Notes: generated by a model from the letters alone, not told the origin. A stretch of DNA of 64,000 nt from Iris pallida (GCA_029216955.1 JANAVB010009599.1:1187447-1251446), one strand, 5' to 3'. Numbered from the stretch's first letter, positions 46,701 to 59,078 are shown. Translations and numbers: made by a program.

Positions 46701-48650
46701 TTTCTATATGTATACTACATATGTAAAATGAATACATGAATGAATAAGGTAGGTATGCCATGATATATGCAATGTAGGCAATGCATGTTATGAGTCGAAT
46801 GAATGAATATATGCAAGAATGATGTGATGTAATACAATGTATACAAGTACCTTTCCATCTTGTATGAATGTATGTATATACTCATAGATATATGGTTGAT
46901 TGACACATATATGTTGGTTTAAGGCAAAGTTGACTTGGGGGTTATTCACATAGATGTTTAGAGCTTAGCTAGTATATCTCTAGATACCATAGAGTTGCTT
47001 GGTCTCATATTATATATATATAGGGTTAATGTTAGATTGTGTAAATGTATGTAATATCCTATATGTATAGGATATAGGTATTTGTGTTATACCTTAGCAC
47101 ATGTGTTAAAGTTAAGTTAGAGTTTGAGTCTAGTTAATGTAGAAATTGACTAGATGGTTAACCCTAGAAATAGCCTAGTTGACCCTTGACCAAGATTTGA
47201 CCTCGTAGTCTATGTTTGACTTGGTTTGACACAGAGTTGACTTTGACCTAGATTGACCTAGAAATCATGTAGATTGTATCATAAACTCCATTTATCTTAT
47301 TTTAAACATATTATAACTTGTACTGCTCTATTTAGGACATTGTGACTCTGGTGCAGGCATCTGATATTACACTACTCTTCTCAGAGTAGCAGACGAGTAC
47401 ATTCTCTGATAGTTCTCTCATTTACTTGTCAATTACTGTACTTCAGTTCTAGTTAGTTGTATGCGATTCTCTGTTACAACACGTGTGGACATTTCTGGAT
47501 TCATGTATACGGCACACTTTTATTTTCTGGCCTCTATTACTGGTATCATCTCTATTACTGGAATCACCTACTGGAATCATTTAACTGGAATCATTTACTG
47601 GTATCATTATATTTTGGCTGGACTCATCTTGAATCATTGTGTCGGAATTCTGGATTCACTTGCTGGGAGGGGAAATACTAGAGTGAGACATGTAGACATA
47701 CCCCAATCTGGAATCTCCCAACTGGAATCTACTGGAATGATAGCCATCTCACATCCGGCCAGGTGTGTGGTGTGTCGTACTACATACAGCCGTTTACATA
47801 TCGAACTCGGTATTTTAAAACACACTGCTAGAGTATAGGCTGGACTCACCCTGGAATCATTGATCACTATAACTGGAATCGTCCCTTACTAGATTCATCT
47901 TGTATTAGATTCATCCTGTACTGGACTTACATTGGAGTTACACTGGTCTACATTGCTGCCTGGACTTATACCATATTACCCTGGTTCAGCTACTTCTATT
48001 TTTACAGTCTTCATTGCTATGATTCTTCTCTTGTTTAGTTATTTACCTTCCTTGCACTTATCTGTCTTTCTTACCATCACCTGAACATAAACTGCCATAT
48101 TCATCAATACAACTGTCTATAACTGTTTTGTAGTTCTCTATCATTTACTTGGGTTTTCTCGATGAGTTGTACTCGTTCCTGTCCTGACTGGACCTGTTAA
48201 AAATATTACAGATGACTGCCCTGAGGACATTTGCCCTACTTGCCCTGGAGCAGGAGATGGCTTAGCTATCTATGGCCCCGACACTCAGGAGTGATCGGAA
48301 GACTAGCTAGTCGTTTTGTTTAACTTTCATGTTTTAGAACTGGAGTTGTATATGAGTTGAGATTGTAGTTGAGATTGTCTGAGTTTATATTATTTTAGTT
48401 GTTGGATTTATTTCTGTTATTAATCTTAGTTTTAATCTTCTGTGATATATTATCGTTCTTAGACTGTAATTTAGATTCATTATATCTATACTTGTCCTCC
48501 GTTCGGAGTTGAGATTTGACGAGTACATTATATAATTGCGTGAGTTGTTGATTAGATAGTAACCTAGGACAGCGTTCTACCGTCGACACTGCGGCGTAGG
48601 CTGGGCATCGTTATGTATTCGTACCCTCACAGTGGGTGCGGGTCGTGACA
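43794..48650 (+). mobile_element. 3' LTR of element A, 4857 bp
   Basis: TGTAATACCC to GGTCGTGACA, followed by target duplication CTCCC (48651-48655). It lacks a short segment present near 39745-39775 of the 5' LTR, and one CTGGAATCAT unit. Confidence 0.95.
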
Positions 48651-48655
48651 CTCCC

Positions 48656-51600
48656 TCGGGGGAACTCTTGATAGGATATGCTCAATCTGCATCGGGTGTA
48701 AATTTTGACCAGATAGTCGAATATGTGTCGGCTCAGATTAACAAAAATCAACCTAAAGACCGGCTGAGGGAGATCAGAAACCACTCTTTCTTTTTCTTAC
48801 TTACCATGATGAACTCTGGGCAACTGAACGGCATTCATCTGAAGCCTATGTTTTTATTCGGGGATGCTCTGGCTATTTCAGATCCGAGCATCATAGAGAC
48901 TCTTGAGAGTTAGGACTTCTATTTTTTGGGGGTAGCAATTCACATACCCTTAATGGAGCACCACTTTCCCTTATCCGATTTCAATATGGTACCTTTTGAA
49001 AGGAAGATGTCGAGTTCTCTAACTCTGGATCAGCAGGGGATCTTTATGGGCCATATCCATTTTAACAACTCCACGAGGTCAGTGGTCGCAGTAAAGGAAT
49101 CAATGAGCTACTCCGTTACTGGGCTGGCTCCTGGCAGTCTCATCAGCGAGCTGAAGCCCAATATGTTTTTCTCTGAAGCTGACACCTTTTTGAATTAGAT
49201 TGCCCGCAAAGGGTCATACCCTGCAGGGAGATTGTCCTTACTGAAATGGCAGCATCGTTCCCCTCTATTGGTTAACCTGACTTCTTAGATCCTGGCGAAG
49301 TATGAGGGCATCCTACGATAGATTGGCATTTATTACGCCATTAGGGGCTCCTGCTATGGCTTGTTTATGAACCCGAAATTATTTATGGCATTGCTTGAGA
49401 TGTACAACTGCCAGACGGGGACCTTCATTACTCCAGGTGGAGAGATAGGGCTTGCTCTTCATGAGATGCATGGTGTGTCCAGATTTTCCAGGGGCGATAA
49501 AGCTTATGAGGAGTATACCACGACAAACAAAGAATTCGAAGAGCTAGAACGGCAGTATCCTGGGTTCCTAGTCGTATATCAGGAATTGCTATGTCACCAT
49601 AGAACCTGTCAACAAATATCCAAGAAAAAGGATGATAGTTCAGAAGGGAACCTTTCTCATATCATGGCTTGGATTGGCTATCTTTTTAGCCTTAGTGCAT
49701 ACGGTCGAGTTGCTGTTTGGAGTCCCCAATCTCTGGAGCAGGTGGATGCTAAGGTGCAAAGTACTAAGAGGGCCCGTGCTGCTGGTGAGAGATTTGGGAG
49801 CCTGAGTGACACTTTTAGCTATTATTATCATGATACTCAATCTCTGTCTGCTAAGGCTATCTTGGCCGGATACCTGATGATTTGGTTAAGGGTTTGCGTC
49901 GTTCCGACGGGTTCTGGTGCGATCGAAAGGATTAGCCGCAACCTGATCCTTCCAGCGGTGAAGCTGGTTTTTTGGGGTAAGTTGGCTCTGCTTCCTGCTA
50001 TGGTATGCAGCATCCATAGGGGTCTTCGTTCCTTTACGTCGAAAGTCATCGCTCGTGATCTTACGAAACCTTTCAACAGAATCGAGCTGTCGTATCATTA
50101 TTTAATGGGGTAGTTGTTGATGCATTGCCCCTCTCTGATGCGACCTGGTCCGGAAGGCAATGCGACAAGTGACAATGCCTTCATCTACCACTACCGCGAC
50201 ATGTCCTGGAACTGTACCAACTTTTCTGATTGCTGAGCCGCTCTCGTGCGGGTGGATAGATACTCTTTTTTTGTGTCAGTTCTATCTTTTACTGAGGAGG
50301 AGATGGGACGCGTTCACCTTGATAGTGCTGTTGCGCCCCAGTCTTTATCTGAAAAATTATTTTACTGGTTGTAGATTATCCGTCCCTCCCATCTGGTGTG
50401 CCACAACTGCAATGTTGTAAACTTAGAGCCATACCTACCTAGCCGGTATTCTCGATAATTTGGATATAGCCAATTATATTTGGATAGCCCTAACCCTTGC
50501 ATGGGTTTCGAGGAGAGCATCTTGAATGGTATCCGAGCCTGACACTATTATTCGGCGATCTATACCCAGGCCAGCTTCGTCTTACAATGCCGAGACTTTG
50601 GGGTGTATCGTATACATGGCGGCTCTTTGTCACGTAACTGTAAATGTGCCTCATAACGACTTTGATCCCCGTACCAGTTTTATTGTTGGTACGAAATTGG
50701 AGGAGCGACTGAGGGACTCTCGAAAAAGGACGAGGAAGGGAAAGAGAAAATATTCTGATTCTGACTCTGACAGTGCGGAGGAGGAGGAAGATGACTATGA
50801 AGATCTCCAGCCCTCTATAAGTCCTTTGGCTATATGTGTGCCTTCACCTGTGTGGAATCCTTCGTGTACACAAAGCGGGCCTGAACCTTTTGTCGCTGAT
50901 AGACCTTGTTCTCAAAAGTGAGTTGCGGCTAGATTACGTAGGCTTGGTATCGAGGAAACGGGTAGTGGTACTGAAGTTGATATGGGGGTAAGTTCTTTCA
51001 CAACAAGCCTCAATGTCGTCCTTGAGATGTTATCTGAAGGCTCTCCTTTACAGGCGTCGGAGGAGACAAACATTTTATCACCAGATGCCGCCCATGCGGA
51101 TTCCTCTTTGCGTCCCGATGCTGAAGTTGCGGGGTCCTCACAGGCAGGTACTGATATCAGCATGTTTGTACCCGAAGCAACAAAGGCGGAAAGGATAAGC
51201 CTTGATGGTTCGGGTGCCGCCACTGACATCAATGGAGTTGTGGAAATGTCAGGAGGAGCTAAGACAACTCCGGCTGAGCCTCAGCCTTTGCCCTTCTCCT
51301 CTGGTAAGCTATATTGCTTTCTTACCAATGAGGAGAGTTTTTTTGCTTCAACTCCATCTTCTTCGTGTCAAGCTGACTGCTGGTTGTAAAGACCTACATG
51401 ACCTGTCTCGCCGCTATCGGTGGTGGTGTGGCCGCGGAGGAGAAAATAGCAGAGGATCCAGGGGCTGACCTGTTATGAGCAAGGAACATTCCTTCTCCCC
51501 TACCGGCTCGAGTTGAGGGGACTTCCACAGACGTCCTGGCTCCTTCAACCTCTTTGGAGAATACAGGATCGATTGGAACTGCCTCCTCCCCGGAAGTTGA

Positions 51601-52504
51601 ACTTTCTGTCCTGCCTAGTCTTCAGCTCCTTCGGGCTGCAGAAGAGGAGATTGCTGCTATACGGGAGTCTCGTCACTCGGAGTTTATTTTCCTTCTAAGA
51701 GGATCATCAAGCTCGAGTGTGCCTCCTTCCCAGACGCCTCCCGCTTCCTTAGGTGCTATCCTTTCGACGCCGTCCTCTCTAGAGAATTTAGACTAGTCAT
51801 CAAGGGACATAGTCTAGAGCTTTTATCGCCATTTGAAATGGGGGGTCGAGGCCGCTTTGAGGAGAGGGACTTTATTTGCTGTGGCCCACCACTACGCCCA
51901 AGGCCATATTGTCTTACTGAAGACGCTTCCGGGTGAAGAAGGGGTGGCCGTCCTTCTGGAGCATAAGCTGGCAGAGGCTAATCAGTACCTAATCCAGTTG
52001 CAGAAACTGTGGCAAGCCGATGTGTCTGCCGTGGTAGAGCAGGAGCGTGCTTTCCTTGTATCATCCGTAGAAAAGGTGAAGGCTGTTCAAGAGACGACCA
52101 AGTCCACCTTGGAGGACCTCCAGAAGCTGTCCCTTAAGTATGACAAGCTGAGCCGGGAGGGAGAGATTTACTTGACTCGTGAGGAGACCATCACTCGTGC
52201 TATGGCCGAAACTAACGAGCAGCTCCTCCAACTCCAGGCTAGGCTAACATCTCTGGAGACTGAGCTCCAAGCCACTCGTTAGAAGAGTGAGAAGATATGG
52301 AAGGAGACTGATGAAGTCACACGAGCCTCTGCTGCTTTAGAGGGAGCACTAAAGAAATTAGAAGAAAATTGGCAGGCTCATGCGCATTTGGAGGACGCCG
52401 AAAGGGTATCCCAGGAAGCTGAATGTCGAGTCAAACTGAGAATTGAGCGCTCAACTGTGCAGCTGGAGAACATTCTTAGCAAGTTGTGTGTTGCTAATGA
52501 GTAG
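48656..52504 (+). pseudogene. Antisense ORF of T, exon 2: plant-mobile-domain-like protein with coiled-coil tail
   Basis: Continues the frame interrupted by element A. The body has LLEMYNCQTGTF then GGEIGLALHEMHGV (49388-49475), resembling the plant mobile domain (PF10536: W-R-x-E-T-x-T-F-x-x-x-x-G-E-M-x-x-T-L-x-D-V). A basic then Ser/Asp/Glu-rich stretch (50719-50810) suggests nuclear targeting. A long charged coiled coil covers 51940-52500. In-frame TAGs at 48911, 49196, 49286, 49319, 50111 and 50372 each fit a former CAG. A TGA lies near 50236 and frame changes near 50520 and 51400-51550. A host gene or a Transposase_28-type protein are alternatives, but position opposite T gag-pro favours an element ORF. 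Confidence 0.6.
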
Positions 52505-52559
52505 TGGACTTTGCTTTTCCTCCCTACTCTTTTTTAATTTTCTTTATTTTTTTTGTGAT

Positions 52560-53280
52560 GGAGCAAAATACATTCACTCCACTCTGAGGAGCTTGTAATA
52601 GCATTTTGATAAAGAATATCCCCTGGGAGGACTTTTTGTGGACCTATTGCCCTTTTGTGCATTTTTTTGAAAATGCGAAAGAATTAATTTAGAAGATATT
52701 TTGTGGACCTACAACTCTTTGTTACACCGATGGTGCGAGTAATAGATTAGGATAATTTTTGTGGACTTATTACATTTTTGTGTACTGGCGATGCGAGTAC
52801 TGATAACAAGTGGAAAGAAGACCGACATATTTACTCAGAGGTAATGAGGACGTGGTAAATATGGGTCTGAAGTAGAGCCTCCCTACTTAGAGGTAATGAG
52901 GACGTGGTAGGAGTAGGCTAAATAGGGATACGCAGAACAACTCAGAGGTGTTATCAACATGGAAGTTCTAAGTATTAGGTGATTTGTCAGTGGTGGATGG
53001 GAAAACAACTAAGAGTTAATATGGACGTGGTTGTTTTTCTCGTCGGGAGAATTTTGTGGACCTATTACCCTTCTTGTGCACTGATGGTAGGAGCAATAGA
53101 TTAGGATAAGTTTTATGGACCTATTACCCTTCTGCGTACTGGTGGTGCAGGAAATAGGTTTTGAAACAGAACCCAACAGAGGTGATATGGGCGTGAAAGT
53201 TCAGAGGTATCAATATACATGACTTGTCACTCGTTGAGATGCAATGCGAGTCCCCTCGGAGGGAAAGAACAGAGTGTAAG
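52560..53280. repeat. Two families of degenerate repeats in the 3' region of T
   Basis: Family one: TTTTGTGGACCTATTACCC plus TGGTGCGAGTAATAGATTAGG, about five copies from 52636 to 53155. Family two: ACTCAGAGGTAATGAGGACG-like units, about six copies from 52838 to 53280. They lie between the end of the antisense ORF and the remains of protease, where pol would be in a full element. Confidence 0.65.
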
Positions 53281-53281
53281 T

Positions 53282-53800
53282 TCAGAGGTACCTGATGTAC
53301 ATAACTCGACACTCTAGGAAGCATATGTTTTCTCTTTTTCTTTTTTTTTTAATCGGCATCCCCTTATTGATGAGATAAGGAACTCTGTCCATGGGGATTA
53401 CATCATCAGGAGAGGGACTATCCGTTTGTGCCACTAGGTATTCGACGAGTTCTATGTCCTCTTCGGCTACCCCTGCGATCCCAAAGGTTAGGATGCCATC
53501 TTGGGCAACTTGACCACCAAGGGTCGAACTTAAAATATTGGCTTGCCTGAGTATGTCGGATCGGCATTTAGTTGCCGGCTCGTCTTGGGAAGACATGTGA
53601 CAATTGGCTTGGCATGGCATTTTGTGTCTTCCGATTTTCTTTGGTTAGATTTTGGCAATCGGATGTCCATCGGCCCTATGATGGGCTTTGGCTCTTGACT
53701 TTGGGAGTCGGATGACCATTGGTTCCGACTACGCAGCTTGAAAGAGAGAACCAGGCACCTTTTCATGTAAGGTTGCGACAAGGGGTGCGACTTCGCCTGA
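53282..53800 (-). other. Minus-strand stretch downstream of T protease, unassigned
   Basis: A 112-codon open stretch (53620-53282) reads acidic around EEDIELVEYLV and basic at KKKRKRE. Upstream of it are repeats of a PKS.. word interrupted by stops. No RT, RNase H or integrase motif is visible. It may be the linker between protease and RT in the parent element. Confidence 0.35.
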
Positions 53801-54890
53801 TTGACGAGTCTAGAGGTGAATTATCAAGGGTTCCTCTGGCCCTGTGACGGTCTCCAGTTTGTTAGTGATGTACTTCTTGGATTCTTCATATAGACAAGCC
53901 TCCAAAGAGTAATAGGATTCAACCCCTTTGAAGGGATCAATGTCGGCGAATTCGGTCCCCACGAAGCCGTGTCTATTGACATATTTCAAGCACTGGTGGA
54001 GGGTGGACGGCACGATCATATAGTCATGTATCCACTGACGCCCCAAGAGGATGTTGTAGGGTGTGTCTACCTCTATGACGTAGCAGGTAACCTCCATCTT
54101 CAGGTCACCAATCTGGCACTTCAACCGGATCTTCCCTAGGGGATAACTTCTTCACGAGTTAAAACCGCTGATGGCAGTGTTGGTTGCTGCTAGCCGATGC
54201 ATAGGAATGCCAAGAAGTTAGAGCAGGTTTTTTGGGATGATGCTTATTGACGAGCCAGGGTCATTATATATCCGATCCACCTTGATGTCATCTATGTATC
54301 CAGTGTAGTACAAGGGGCGATCATACAAATTGGACTTGATCAACATGTCCTATGGAGTAAATACGATGTTGGGCATTGCATCTGTGCTATCGCTGCCCTG
54401 TGGATCTACTGGTGGGTCTTCTCCTGGAGGCTTGACCTGGACTAAGTAGGCGTCAGCATTTTGGAGTGCTTCGCTTAATACGACACGAAGATCTTTGGAG
54501 AGCCTTAGGAGCTCGTATAACGACAACTTTGCTGGCATATTAGCCAATTGTGCTAATATGTCAAAGTTGTAATATCTCTCCAGTCCCTGAGGTACATCAT
54601 TGCAGAGTGGCCAATCGAAGCGGGTTTCCTTTGCCTTAGACTTATCCGCCAGTGGAGGCTGAAATGGCCTTGGAACATCAGAGGGAGGCAACGTTGCCGG
54701 CTGAGGATCTTTGGCTGAACTATCCCGTGCAGGCTGGACTTGTGCTCCAGACCGGGTAACAATGGCTGCAGCTTTCTCAGCCTCGGCTGAAATTGTATGG
54801 CAGGATCTAGACTTTCTGCTCTTTTTCTTGCTGGTAGGAGATAACACCCCCTGGGTAACTCGGGCACCAAGTCTGGATGCACCCACATGA
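53801..54890 (-). pseudogene. T protease region (decayed)
   Basis: Reading the minus strand: a proline-rich linker with AKLSLYELLRLSKDLR (about 54530-54480), then a retropepsin-like segment. This has NDPGSS near 54270-54250 where the family has D-T/V-G-S-S. It is followed by YVIEVDTPYNILLGRQWIH (54091-54035) and VPSTLHQCLKYV (about 54013-53978), a combination typical of Tat/Ogre/Athila-type proteases. DIDPF follows. Stops near 54347, 54228 and 54155 and a changed active-site residue make it non-functional. Confidence 0.65.
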
Positions 54891-56138
54891 TCTCTCCTCG
54901 CTAGGTAATGAAAGGTACCAGTCCAGATGTCTGGTTCCAGACGGGTGGAAGATTAGTAACCTCCATCGTTGCCCGAGGGACAGGTATGGCCCCGTCTGGA
55001 GTGCTTGTTGAGGGAAATCGCCGAACTGAATAGACACCATGTTTTTTGTCACGGTAACCTCTTCAAAGTCTATCGACAGAGCTTTGGAGTCGATAAGACT
55101 CTGGATGTACTGCTTTAATTGGAAGCAGTCCTGAGTGGAATGATGGACATAGCGGTGGAAGTAACAATATTTTGGGTCCTCCATTTATGCTGCTCGGGGT
55201 TCGCGCCTTGGTGGAGGGAGCTGGATCCTACCCCCTTGCAAGAGCATATCGAAGATAGGTTTGACATGAATATCTTCAAATGAGTAAGTAACCTTGGGCC
55301 ACGGACCTTCCGCCTATTTTTGTTCGGGTTTCGAAGTCGCATCAGTGACCATGGCCTGTTTGCCCTTATTATCTTGATTGGTGGTGGCGCCACTGTTGTT
55401 GTTACTGGTGGTGGAACCAGGACGTCTGCCCTTATCTTCTCCGTCTGGGATGTGTAATCCTAGCTGACGAGCCTTCTTCAGTTTTGCTTCTGCGTTGGTA
55501 GCACTTATGATGAAGGTCGTCCAATCCCTGAATTGATCGTCACCCATTCAGAGGCTAATTGCAGGGAGCAGCTTCTTCTGGCAGATTTCAATCAAGTAGC
55601 TCTCGGGATTGTCTTGGGGCAATCTCATAGCGGTTTGGCAGAATCGCTCGATGTAGTTCCTTGTTAGCTCCCTTTCTCCCTGAACGACGTCCATGAGAGA
55701 CGACATCGTTACATCATGCCCCACTTCGTAAAATCTTTCCAGGAACATATGTTTGAAGCCGTCAAAAGAATGAATACAGTTGTTAGGAAGGTTGTGGTAC
55801 CAGTCGAACGCGATCCCCTCCAATGCTCCGATGAATAATCGCGTAAGGATGGCATCACTATGCGGCAAGTGGTCAGTCGTGACTTCAAAGTAAGTCATGT
55901 ACCGACTAGCAGAGGTCTTTTCGTCATAGGAATCGATGTGGAACGGCTTGTACCGTGGAGGAAAAGGCACGTCTCTCCATGCAACGGGATATGGCTGCCG
56001 TATTCTGAGGTCCCGAGAGGAATCTCGGGCATTGAACATTGCTCGAAGCTCCTGGACTTCCCTTCTTGCCTCCTTGGCTTCATCTGCAGCTGAAGGAACG
56101 GATGCTGCTAAGGGATCATCATCCAAAGGAGGGGCGGT
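54891..56138 (-). pseudogene. T gag (decayed, 5' end cut by element B)
   Basis: The longest open part (56126-55548) has the gag capsid order: RDVPFPPRYKPFHIDSYDEK, then SRYMTYFEV, an ALEGIAFDWYHNLP block, a FKHMFLERFYEV block and a YIERFCQTAMRLP block. After a TGA at 55545 the frame goes on to a Gly/Ser/Asn-rich linker and KYCYFHRYVHHSTQDCF (55166-55116), the C-x2-H-x4-H-x4-C box of Tat and related gag proteins. Stops at 55311 (TAG for CAG) and 55185 (TAA for CAA) fit C-to-T change. The N-terminus lies beyond the element B insertion; TSD GCGGT (56134-56138) adjoins B. Confidence 0.75.
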
Positions 56139-56348
56139 TGTAAACCCCCAATATTTTCTAATTATTTTAGTGTTTTAAAAATAATTTTTTCGATATTATT
56201 TGGAATTAATGTGGTAATTGGTATATTCGTAATTATAGATATATATTATATGTATAATTGTGCTTGATATATTTTTAATTGTTAATAAATATAGTCTTCA
56301 ATTATTAAAAACATTTTGTTACGTATTAAAAATTTATAGGATTTTTTA

Positions 56349-56351
<3 letters not shown>

Positions 56352-56404
<53 letters not shown>
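56352..56404. repeat. (TA)n microsatellite
   Basis: About 52 bp of pure alternating TA in the B LTR. Confidence 0.98.
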
Positions 56405-56407
<3 letters not shown>

Positions 56408-56655
56408 TTAAAAAAAAGAAGAAATATGTGGGGCCGGCCCACACCCCAAAGGGGAGGGCCATTAGCTGAACCATTCGCAGCTCAGGTGGGTTTAAATGTT
56501 TAAGTGTTTAAAAAAAAAAACTAAGGTCAACCACCCACAAAGGGGGCGGGCCCCACCCGCTAGCTGCACATGGCAGCAACCAACGTAAAGAAAAGGAAAC
56601 CCGACCCATGGGTTATTAGGAAATCTATTAGTATTAGGTTTTTGCCACAAGTTGT

Positions 56656-56663
56656 TATAAATA
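56656..56663 (+). promoter_or_regulatory. TATA box of B LTR
   Basis: TATAAATA followed by TAACTTTTTCTC and then AACCCTAATC; a start about 30 bp downstream is expected. Confidence 0.6.
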
Positions 56664-59062
56664 TAACTTTTTCTCTAGACCTCAAAACCCTAATCTTCCA
56701 AAATGGAAGTTGAGGCTGATCATACCCCATTCGCCTACGAGTTTGTTTTACCAGCGATGGAGTTTTGTTCGCGACGAACGGAGCATTGGAAGTCAGTCCC
56801 GCGTCACCCACAGAGCAGTTTTTCCACTCAAGGTACCCTACTTCCCTATGACATAACATTTTACTCGTAGCACCGATTTTTGATCCGTAAGATTTTTTGG
56901 AAAGTAGACTTGACCCTCTTCGAGATCCTTCAGGTGGATTTCGAAACAACCCATCGACTTGCTCGAAAAATCGAGACGAAGTTGAAGAAAAACCTGTTTT
57001 CTGTAATACTAAAAACTGTTTTAAAACGACAACTTGTTGGCCAAAATTTTTGCTGTGCAGTAAAGTAATGTAGGAACTAATTGAAAATAGTAGAAGACAA
57101 CCTAACCACGACTAAAACGCAACTGGTAGATCGGTGTTTCAATTATTGTGCAAGAATTAAACCCATGTTAAAGTTGTGCGAAAAACTGTTTTCAAAATGG
57201 TAAATTTCTGAATTTTTCTCCGATACGACGTGTGCCTCGACAAACCGGGAGACATGGTCGTGTGCTATACGCATCGAAAGGCGCGTATAGACGTTGGAGA
57301 CGTGTGGGAACTGACGAAACTCAGTTTTGTCGCGTGTGCGCGACGAAACCAACACGTATCCGTCGTGATACCCCCGTATCGATGTTTTGCAACTTACCCA
57401 TAACTTCGTGTACAGCCATCGATTCGAGACAAAACTTGCACCAATAGGCCCATATCGAAATTCTGGTCCTGTATGCCTTGTTCGGTTCGATTCTGAGAAG
57501 GTCGAATCGGAACCCATTTTTGGCGAGCCCGCGACCCACTCAAACGGGCGATTTTGTACACGGCTCATCGGAATCCAAAACTAGACATACCATTGAGTTC
57601 CTCTCCACAAACTGAATCCGTAGACATGTAGTTTGATGACTTTAGAGACCATAGACTTCGGCACGCATTTCGGTGCAAAGCGGGTCCAACGGCGGACATC
57701 GTTTTGATCCGAAATTATGATTTTGCCCATGTTCCAGAATTAGACTTTTGGACAGGCGTTTCCTAGGTATATCTTTTACACCAAGTGTATTTTTGATGTT
57801 TGTTTCAGCGTCCGGAGTTGTTTGGAGACTGTGGCGTTTCTTAGCTGACATTGTGATTTCTTGGGCTTGCCACTTTGCACCATCAGGCAAGATACCTTGC
57901 CACCTTACTCTGTGATTATTATATTTCTTATTTTCAGTTGTTATTTTTAGAATTTCTTATTTCTCGATATTTAAACTGTGCATCCAAGTCACACTTGGGT
58001 GCAAGCGACTCTATCGGTCGTTTATCTTGTCTTATTTATTTCTCTTACATTGACTTAGTCTAGTGACCACCCATTGATGTTAAGGAATTGGTATATCTCA
58101 TATGGCCTTGACACTTGTTGTATCACGTGATGTGAGTCACATGTAGGACACGTATTCGCGTAGTCGACTGGCCACCGATACGTATGGAGCGTACGACGGA
58201 TAGGGGTAACTGCCAATATAATTGCATGCTAGAAGACTTGGCGGTTATTAGAGGTACATGTCATTCATGGAGATGATGATACTAGGCATTGGGTGGGGAG
58301 AACATTACCTGGCATATGTGCTTCGATTGCACTTCCCTTGTAACTCGTAAGCTCCGTTGGAAATACGGGTATGAGCCTCTCAGGTTGGCCACTATCGTTT
58401 TTGAACGTCATGCTCTTGGTCACTGGTGCCCAAGAAGGGACTATACCGGATCCTATATTCAGCCAGGGCTCATGCGTCGAGGGAATGTATCTCAACTGCA
58501 TATTCACAAGTAGAATGGTCAGGAACCCAATTGAATGCATACCTTTTATCTTATTATATTATCACAGTTTATATGGCATGGTGTTTTCTTGTATCTTGCT
58601 ATGTCTCCTGAGGACCTGGTTATCTCTCCAGGTTTAGACGATTTTCTACAGGAGTACGGAGCGGCATTGGAGCTATCCTATTTTGAGGACGAGGCAGTGC
58701 CTTTTGATTTCTAGTCTATTCTATATCTGAGACAGTTGTAGACATTATTTTACATCTCTTTTCTTTCTATTTTGTGGAGGCCGGACTCCGATCTTGTGAG
58801 ACTATTTTTCATAGCTGTTTGGAGTGAGTATGTTCACCCGACTATCTTTTGATACTCTTATTTATTTATTTGGACTTCACTATCTTCCGTGTTCAGCTGC
58901 GATGAGATTAGATATGTTATTATGGCCTGTAATTATTTTTATTTATAGCTTATGTGCATATATGAGGATTCCATATATTGGAGTATTCTTCGTATATGTG
59001 CAGCTGGCATGTTCACGTACTTGGTCGTACGTATTTTGGGACTGGGGCGTTACATATTTTTG

Positions 59063-59078
59063 TGGTGGCTCATGCAGG
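59063..59078 (+). promoter_or_regulatory. Primer binding site, element B
   Basis: TGGTGGCTCATGCAGG, 8 bp after the LTR end. One base differs from A, D and E. Confidence 0.6.

Larger units (their letters stand above)
35834..56138 (-). mobile_element. Element T: Tat-lineage-like gypsy element, pol missing, with antisense ORF
   Basis: On the minus strand: gag (56138 down to about 54890), protease (to about 53810), then no RT, RNase H or integrase. Next come repeat-rich sequence and, on the plus strand, a spliced plant-mobile-domain-like ORF (37212-52504). An antisense ORF downstream of pol is known from Tat-lineage elements, and the gag C-H-H-C box fits that lineage. Element A is inserted at 37896-48650 and element B at 56139. 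The left limit is uncertain, and no T LTR was identified. The right part lies beyond B. Confidence 0.6.
56139..59054 (+). mobile_element. 5' LTR of element B, 2916 bp
   Basis: TGTAAACCCCC to GGGGCGTTACA. It is followed by a primer site and gag. It contains a (TA)n tract (56352-56404) and TATAAATA at 56656. It shares long stretches in reverse with 1-1568. The preceding GCGGT is the putative target duplication; its partner is outside the window. ORFs within (57143-57568, 58265-58640, 58824-59132 and others) lack family motifs and are not called. Confidence 0.85.

Noticed and set aside
48656..52504. A host gene of the plant mobile domain family rather than an element ORF
   Set aside because: Kept as an alternative only; at least six stops, frame changes and the gag-protease on the opposite strand favour an element-borne pseudogene.
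57143..57568. 141-codon ORF on the minus strand, similar to the 12-317 ORF
   Set aside because: Both are the same part of one LTR family; similarity is at DNA level and several frames are open on both strands.
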